The translations under genes were made by a program, and so were the position numbers. DNA of 37,378 nt from Prevotellaceae bacterium (lineage in GTDB: Bacteria; Bacteroidota; Bacteroidia; Bacteroidales; Bacteroidaceae), in the NCBI GenBank assembly GCA_030536165.1, contig JAUNQM010000001.1:251-37628 (forward strand), written 5' to 3'. Below are positions 35,001 through 37,378 of this stretch, piece after piece. A model generated the notes under the pieces. The model searched no databases. It saw only the letters and a list, made by a program, of their open reading frames with translations, and was not told the DNA's origin. Numbering within the stretch: the stretch's first letter is position 1; each line of letters opens with the position of its first letter.

Positions 35001-36954
35001 CGTCTATGTCGATAACCTTATCAGCGTCGTAGTTGGCAATGTAATCCTTAGTGGTAATCACATATTGCGCCTCGGAGTCTGTCATGATAAGGCTGATACG
35101 GTCTGTTGGGTATGCTGGGTCGCAAGGTATATAAGCCGCACCTGTCTTGCTCACACCAAACATCGACACAATTACTGCCGAAGTTCTTGGCAGCAGCAAT
35201 ACTACGCGGTCGCCACGCTTCACGCCACGCTCCATGAGTGCCCACGCAATGCGGTTCGCCTCCTCGTTGAATTGCCTGAATGTCAGCGTGCAGTCCTTGG
35301 CAATCAATGCCACGGCATCTGGCATTTCAACCGCATTCTTTTCTATTGGCTGATGATGCAGTTTGAGTGGCACATCGGCTTGTGCTGTCTGTCGGAACGA
35401 TGCTACCACTTCTTTCTGTTCTGCAGGGAGGATAGAGATGTCAGCCAACGTCTTTGCTTCGCACAACGAAATCGAAGCGGCTATCACCATATCCAGAAGT
35501 TGCTGCATGTCAGCCTCGCTATACAGTGTGGCATCATAGTTTATCTCGAAAGTCTTCTTTCCGCCAGCATGGGTGATAACGCTCATCTTCAATGGAACCT
35601 TTGCCGTGTCGAGCGAAACCTCAACCTGTTCGTAATTCGCAAGTCTTCCTTCCTCGCTGTCGTTTGCAAGGCTTTCTGCGCCTGCAGCGTCTTGGAACAC
35701 ATACATAATGTCTGCCTTCAGACCATTCCTTTTCACCACTTCAGCGAAAGGATAGAAGCCACGCTGCACTGCACCGAGATATTGTTTTTCCAATCCCTCG
35801 GCATATTCCTCGACCACAATACCAGAGGCTTTTCCCTCAGGTAAAGTGCTCACGATAGGCACTGTCTTGACAAACATGCCTATTGTCCCCATCAGTTCAG
35901 CACGGCTACGACCATTGTTTATGGTTGTGATGACCAGACTATCTTCGCGAGTCACGCGGTGCAACACCTGCATGAAGGCTGACATATAGAAGGAATTTTC
36001 GCTCACGCCTCGCTTATCGCAGAACGCATCAATACCTTGTCCGTCAATTGTCTTGTGCAATTCTGCATTACTGTTTTCGAGGTTTTTATCTAGAACGCTC
36101 GAATGAGGATAGGCTATCGATTCAACTCCCTTTACCAAATCGTCGAACCACTTCTCTGCCTCCTGGTAAGCCTCACCATTGCGCAGTTCTTCTTCCTCCA
36201 GTGCATAGTCATATGAACTCAGCATCTCTGACTCAACTTCGCCACCCATATAGGCGCGGGCAATAGCTTCGTCGAGGATTATTCCTGACACACCGTCGAA
36301 CACGATATGGTGAACATCAATAAAGAGATACACACTCTCTGGTGTCTCTATCACCTCCGCACGACAAAGACTGTCCTCTTTCAGGTTGAACGGACGCACC
36401 TTCTTCTGGAAGTATTCATTGTCTGGCTCGAAGTCCAACGTAGCATATCCTGCCTCAATCTGAGCATCCTCGTGTGGATATTGCACCACCTCGTCGTCCT
36501 TCATGCCGAAGGTCGTCTTCAGCACTGCGAACGTATTCACAGCTTTATTCACAGCCTCTTGCAGTCGTCTGCCAAAGTCGTTGCTGTTGCTTCCGAGGCT
36601 CTTTTTCGCGTACTTCCTTATCATCGGAATATTGTACTGCGTGGTCTCAGGGTTCATTTCCCAGTCGAAATAGATGCCTAACTGGTTGCCGGCAAGCGGA
36701 TAGAACTCGCGTTTCTCTTTCCGTGCGCCGACCATCGTCAGGAAGTCTTCTTCCGTCAAGAGTATGTCCTCGCCGTCGCGGAAATAGCCATCGGCAAGGA
36801 GATTGCTGTAAAACACGCGGGCGATTTTTTCCTTACTCAGGTTGTCGCCGAACTGTTCTACCGACAGATTGATTTCATTGTTGTCGTCGCGGAAATAACC
36901 GTCCGCAATCAGCGTATCGTACAGATTCGCTATGTTCTGTTCTATCTTTGTCAT
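25921..36954 (-). CDS. NRPS-B: three-module nonribosomal peptide synthetase
   Basis: 3677 residues. Order: two DGYF motifs (~10-35, 44-72), C1 (80-520, HHIVFDG ~215), A1 (530-1015, YTSGSTGRPKG ~678), T1 (GLSS ~1063), C2 (1113-1540, HHLISDG ~1243), A2 (1545-2030, YTSGSTGKPKG ~1703), T2 (LGGDS ~2078), E (2130-2575, HHMAVDG ~2254, EGHGR ~2389), C3 of the D-acceptor type (2590-3030, PLTPMQEG, HHIIIDG ~2723), A3 (3045-3535, YTSGSTGKPKG ~3201), T3 (GLTS ~3584), and an NPL-rich tail (3625-3677). All condensation and epimerisation active-site motifs are intact. Pocket residues by eye: A1 D-M-K-N-W-G-T-V-S-K, A2 D-A-E-G-N-G-S-V-D-K (resembles Lys/Orn codes), A3 D-S-E-G-S-I-F-D-H-K. It has no thioesterase, so the chain must pass to NRPS-A. 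The leading C domain implies an acyl starter or an upstream synthetase. Residues 1678-1693 come from a short-period repeat. Confidence 0.95.
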   Translation of the reverse strand: MTKIEQNIANLYDTLIADGYFRDDNNEINLSVEQFGDNLSKEKIARVFYSNLLADGYFRDGEDILLTEEDFLTMVGARKEKREFYPLAGNQLGIYFDWEMNPETTQYNIPMIRKYAKKSLGSNSNDFGRRLQEAVNKAVNTFAVLKTTFGMKDDEVVQYPHEDAQIEAGYATLDFEPDNEYFQKKVRPFNLKEDSLCRAEVIETPESVYLFIDVHHIVFDGVSGIILDEAIARAYMGGEVESEMLSSYDYALEEEELRNGEAYQEAEKWFDDLVKGVESIAYPHSSVLDKNLENSNAELHKTIDGQGIDAFCDKRGVSENSFYMSAFMQVLHRVTREDSLVITTINNGRSRAELMGTIGMFVKTVPIVSTLPEGKASGIVVEEYAEGLEKQYLGAVQRGFYPFAEVVKRNGLKADIMYVFQDAAGAESLANDSEEGRLANYEQVEVSLDTAKVPLKMSVITHAGGKKTFEINYDATLYSEADMQQLLDMVIAASISLCEAKTLADISILPAEQKEVVASFRQTAQADVPLKLHHQPIEKNAVEMPDAVALIAKDCTLTFRQFNEEANRIAWALMERGVKRGDRVVLLLPRTSAVIVSMFGVSKTGAAYIPCDPAYPTDRISLIMTDSEAQYVITTKDYIANYDADKVIDIDDIYKNEKYSTANPEVEISPEDLAYLIYTSGSTGRPKGVMLRHVGITNYLYNHPANVHIAGLKRLGVKTYVSITTLSFDMSLKEFAGSLYNGITTVLADEQEVIDPILLAKLMNETGAEAINGTCSRIQSYLELPEFCDAISRCKMVWSGGEMYPQSLLEKLQSLGVEIINTYGPTEITVSSNIANLTNAKRVTVGRPLLNYVEYIVDKFDREVPIGIAGELLIGGPGVARGYNNLPEMTAERFVEYNGVRVYRSGDLARWTADGEVEILGRIDNQVKINGFRVELGEIETQAETIEGIQKAIAVVKKISGMDHLILYYTVADGAAITAEKIEEALRGTSLAEYMIPDIYMQIDEVPLTPNGKTNVKALPEPQMKAEEIVMPRNEQEQKMWNLIAEMLGTKEFGVETNLVSVGLSSIAAIRLSAIFARNDIQLSTRDIMKHPVISQLVKTAYGIVVAEENPLQPHEMREWYPMSETQKGMYFDCIVHPDAIMYNIPSVSTFVDVDSNRLINAVKEVFYAHPYLNCRLKEHDGEVMQHRDDTLEPIITEVTLDTRPDEAFFQSQVRPFDLMNDPLYRFTIFHYKNETSLLIDIHHLISDGTSNQVLAFELKKAFEGKPLEKEVYTAYDRAIDEKELIESERGKEAETYFDTLLDGVETTDYPHSSTLDEGKRYDTISTDIVSAEINKYCKENLLLPSSFFMSVFHAVLHRLTREDKTLIHFISNGRAELKLDNFFGVFVKTLPSVCTDFKRPMAEIVKDIDTQMRNTIDNDFYPFEEMVARHDIGVNIVYNYFVDLETDIVLDNQAGNYGNLNWDTAKNPLSITILSNDKGEYQSFLEYDATIYNRKDMETLSMAFKTFAENCVKGNVATAVPLISASEAERIIRQSQGDELVYDKNDTFVSLFLAQAERRKDVVAVSDGKSSYTYGELDALSNALAKKLLDTVGENTGQHPFMSIMLGYEINFLVAALAVERAGYAYVPLDYDYPNDRLLYMLEDSESQVLITSHNIYNEKTSQGDDFTAKNIIFIDDLKTETKNLKPETLNLATPDGLAYMIYTSGSTGKPKGVMIPHRAKTSFIHFIAKLFHHTENSRICCHSSFSFDASVEDLYPVLTVGGTLYVVPQEARKDIDVLHSFIIDNGITGGGYSTQFGMLLLQQYPDMELDYFNVGGEKMTMNLPCKCDLYNSYGPTEFTVDATIYKLEPNREYSNIPIGRPLDNTAAYVVDKYGNLMPDGVAGELCMAGIQMAAGYWNRQDLTEEKFNTLLIGGKNVKVYHTGDLVRYNEEGQLEYLGRIDSQVKLRGFRIELGEIESQIASYGGVQLVKVLVKTVNGVQHLVAYYSADTNIDTASLDEHLSAQLTDYMVPDVYMQLDEMPLTPNGKVNTKALPEPVIEQTEYVEPVGEKEIAVAECISQVLNTDSKVGAMDNFFSLGGDSIKSIRLVSMLRQKGIQLTVADVMKHKTVKAIAASAEIGAESNIAQETVTGEILPGAIQRYFFNMNLPHAEHFNQSVAIESATPINIDALCKSLDAVAIHHDMLRMRAEDGKIFINDTDHTLYNFAELTISSKDEITEHAGKMHAAIDLRHGPVMKVGVYHLPASDVLVLICHHMAVDGVSWRVITEDLILAYNQLIAGKEVSLPKKTHSFKYYTEAIQRYRDSYKLSLEKPYWENVQRKMTTLPQGGGSAEHFSRFNIQYSNDCLSHLLTDAHDAYNTTENDLLIAAFLRSYRNVTGNDSASLMMEGHGREPIHEPLVTDRTVGWFTSMYPVVVEGLNGDVRHDVRLVKETFRAVPNKGLGYGILQYIPSLDDDTNLRTDLTECLGFNYLGDVKSADTMGDFKIADAVDTGLSVNTEGETGVTYMINCTIIEGVFDINVDYDTKVYTPQQARAIADGFCRQLEEIVSHTLSVKATEPTASDLGAIGWTDAQYESISRQYADRGETIQRIYPLTPMQEGILLEYMNDPKTSAYVLINRYELSILPTEQQVRYALDVIAAKHEVFRTSIIYRGVDAPCQAIIDRKLGLRYIDISYEGDILATSERIHREELAASFDLQSSPLYRVVVLKTSDTSCHILLITHHIIIDGWCQPIYFQDFLGALLDAMAGNEHPIVAAASGRYEEAVRNLLAFDKKSSLAYWKELMADYTDKAIIPYSYKPETEAVRIARSLTLDIDSDTMQQLHDICSRHQITLNTIMEYVWGTTLHIFNNNSDAIFGKVVSGRNHGDVADLVGLFINTIPVRVRTEDNTTVLSALQSLQQQAADSAAHDYCSLAEIQQQSSLRSNLLQSTLIFENYAGKDTVNAIGEKMNIRPLQNDEEIFNELRLVIALDDANMSMSINMMYDGNLYSDRRMQTVMQTMQHLLTSLPSAIDSKVAETSLMSEADKAEVIRLSKGKDMPFDYSKTYLDYFIAKAHEVPDNLAVDDDTRQLTYAELEHRSNLLAHKLIEKGAHKQSFIGVMIERSIDFPTSVFAIHKAAAAYLPLDLEYPVERLAYMLENSEAPILITTHDVFDTKRGTAGFDMLQTMLDNGKILFLDEIDWTEDYKPINLCTPDCYTYIIYTSGSTGKPKGVVLHHLGLMSYILSTTEELQLTPSDRISSHRSFSFDSHIEDLYPILLLGGSLHIMPSSIRKDLQAVYDFVVRHNITGGGYTTSIAALIANNFELPVRYISAIGEKLTGVISRKAQILNFYGPTECTDHISVFPMEENKEYADIPIGHVVANSWCFIVDNHGRLVPYGAIGELCIAGIQVGVGYWHLPEQTAKVYGDCPFVDKNINGTPVRLYHTGDLARYDDNGQLLCLGRIDGQVKVRGYRIELGEIESVAMATQGINEVVAAVKKVNGTAMIALYYTVVDAATTDTDIMKVVEASALPDYMYPSAYMKLDEMPRLPNGKINRRALPEPEIAADEYIAPSNDIERRLAEGLEEMLKVERISVQSNLLSLGLTSLLAMRLSMAITQGHNVRVTVADIMKAPTIRQIANLVERSAEKTAAPKTNALFNKRSETPQPSGAPKANPLAAKPNPLAPKANPLKKNPLSK
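36730..36933 (-). other. Tandem DGYF N-terminal motif of NRPS-B
   Basis: Two copies of about 28 residues: NLYDTLIADGYFRDDNNEIN followed by LSVEQF, and FYSNLLADGYFRDGEDILLT followed by EEDF. NRPS-A starts with two matching copies (NLYDNLLNDGYFKDEDGSIN and TLYENLLGDGYFRDEDGEIN). The shared consensus is LYxxLLxDGYFRDxxxxIxxxxxxF. I do not recognise it as a named domain; position suggests docking or assembly. Confidence 0.6.
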
Positions 36955-37002
36955 ACTTTTTTATGTATATGTGTTGTTTTGTCGTGCTATCTCCTTTCAT
37001 CG

Positions 37003-37019
37003 CTCGTGCTTAACACGAG
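37003..37019 (-). other. Perfect 6-bp hairpin in the NRPS-B leader
   Basis: CTCGTG (37003-37008), a 5-nt loop, CACGAG (37014-37019), lying 49-65 bp before the NRPS-B start codon. If transcription starts further upstream it would be part of the mRNA leader. No Bacteroidetes promoter consensus was found in 36955-37378. Confidence 0.4.
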
Positions 37020-37074
37020 GGGGCAGTCGGGAGGGAATTTTTTTCACTCTTTGTGAAATTTTTTGCCAAAATGC

Positions 37075-37127
37075 AGGACTTTTTTTGCAAAATGGCTCAT
37101 ATTTGCGCGCGCGTAATTTAATAAGGT
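37075..37127. repeat. 55-bp AGGACT-T7-GGCTCAT-CG-tract element, copy 2
   Basis: GCAGGACTTTTTTT, GGCTCAT, TGCGCGCGCGTA (alternating run 37104-37115), then AATAAGGT, matching the copy at 4375-4430 landmark by landmark. Here it lies in the upstream region of NRPS-B, 45 bp left of palindrome array C. Confidence 0.55.
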
Positions 37128-37170
37128 GTATCGCGGCATTTTATGGTCGATAATCAGTCATCAATAAAAT

Positions 37171-37275
37171 CAGCCCTTCACACCTGAGGAGTGACAAGCG
37201 TAACACCTAAGGTGTGACCACCCCTAACACCTGAGGTGTGACGGCAGAAACACCTAAGGTGTGGAGGGCTGGGAT
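37171..37275. repeat. Palindrome array C: four ACACCTNAGGTGT units
   Basis: Units at 37180-37192 (one mismatch, GGAGT), 37203-37215, 37227-37239 and 37250-37262. The pitch is 23, 24, 23 bp, identical to array A. Outer arms CAGCCCTTCACACC and GGTGTGGAGGGCTG form an inverted pair; the right flank ATATGCCTT is shared with array A. It lies 217 bp upstream of the NRPS-B start codon. Confidence 0.8.
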
Positions 37276-37378
37276 ATGCCTTGAGTTTGTTTATGCGTTG
37301 CATCATCCAAATGGGTTCTTAAGGCCCCACCCTAACCAGCGGCTAAAGCCTCCTTCTTTGTTGACCTAAAGGTCAAGT
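37276..37378. repeat. Window edge with two small stem-loops, no gene seen
   Basis: GGCT-AA-AGCC (37341-37350) and TTGACC-TAAA-GGTCAA (37361-37376) lie at the very end. The xxx-AAA-xxx hairpin style matches the element at 3760-3967, so this may be the border of another hairpin-chain element cut by the window. Confidence 0.35.

Noticed and set aside
36730..36933. EF-hand calcium sites in the DGYF motifs (DEDGEI in NRPS-A)
   Set aside because: Position 1 of the loop is Phe and position 12 is not Glu, and the NRPS-B copies lack the loop Gly; the resemblance is local only.
1..37378. tRNA, rRNA or riboswitch
   Set aside because: No cloverleaf, ribosomal RNA or recognisable riboswitch core was seen on either strand; small stem-loops are listed as repeats instead.

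Overview
The window looks like a chromosomal segment of a gut- or rumen-type Bacteroidales, most probably Prevotella or a close relative. Three things point there: a mreB-mreC-mreD-mrdA-rodA cell-wall operon with Bacteroidetes-type proteins, two promoters matching the Bacteroidetes consensus (TTTG, about 20 nt, TAnnTTTG), and a large secreted multi-domain glycoside hydrolase. Intergenic DNA full of short palindromes and degenerate short-period repeats agrees with this. The genus is an inference from style, not from a marker gene. Every convincing gene lies on the minus strand, so transcription runs from high to low coordinates.

Layout in order of transcription. (1) 37378-36955: leader and upstream region of the first NRPS gene, with a palindrome array. 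(2) 36954-25921: a 3677-residue NRPS, called NRPS-B here: tandem N-terminal motif, C-A-T, C-A-T-E, C-A-T, low-complexity NPL-rich tail. (3) 25920-25579: spacer holding a second kind of palindrome array. (4) 25578-16936: a 2880-residue NRPS, called NRPS-A: the same tandem N-terminal motif, C-A-T-E, C-A-T, a carrier-like domain that has lost its serine, and a terminal thioesterase with a Cys nucleophile. (5) 16939-10857: a MacAB-TolC-type export set (ABC ATPase, two FtsX/MacB-like permeases, HlyD/MacA adaptor, TolC-like outer-membrane protein). The ATPase start codon overlaps the NRPS-A stop codon. (6) 10856-10264: a gene-free region with several hairpin elements and the mreB promoter. (7) 10263-4463: mreB, mreC, mreD, mrdA (PBP2) and rodA. 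(8) 4462-3671: a repeat-rich region with a promoter. (9) 3670-1: a GH43-like plus GH2 plus malectin-like enzyme that runs off the window.

The simplest reading of regions 1-5 is one biosynthetic and export operon. NRPS-B (three modules) and NRPS-A (two modules) would build a pentapeptide with D-residues at positions 2 and 4. The Cys-type thioesterase would release it and the coupled tripartite pump would carry it across both membranes. Binding-pocket residues read by eye suggest a basic residue (Lys/Orn) at position 2; the other positions are not assigned. No phosphopantetheinyl transferase, MbtH protein, tailoring enzyme or regulator is in the window, and an upstream NRPS gene beyond the right edge cannot be excluded.

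The least explained material is the non-coding layer. There are three arrays of a 13-bp palindrome (ACACCTNAGGTGT) at a strict 23/23/24-bp pitch, a separate array of a 16-bp palindrome at exactly 22-bp pitch between the two NRPS genes, a hairpin-chain element with inverted ends, a 55-bp element with a CG alternating tract, and locus-specific short-period repeats. The last group sits at gene junctions and, in at least three places, is read through in frame inside proteins.
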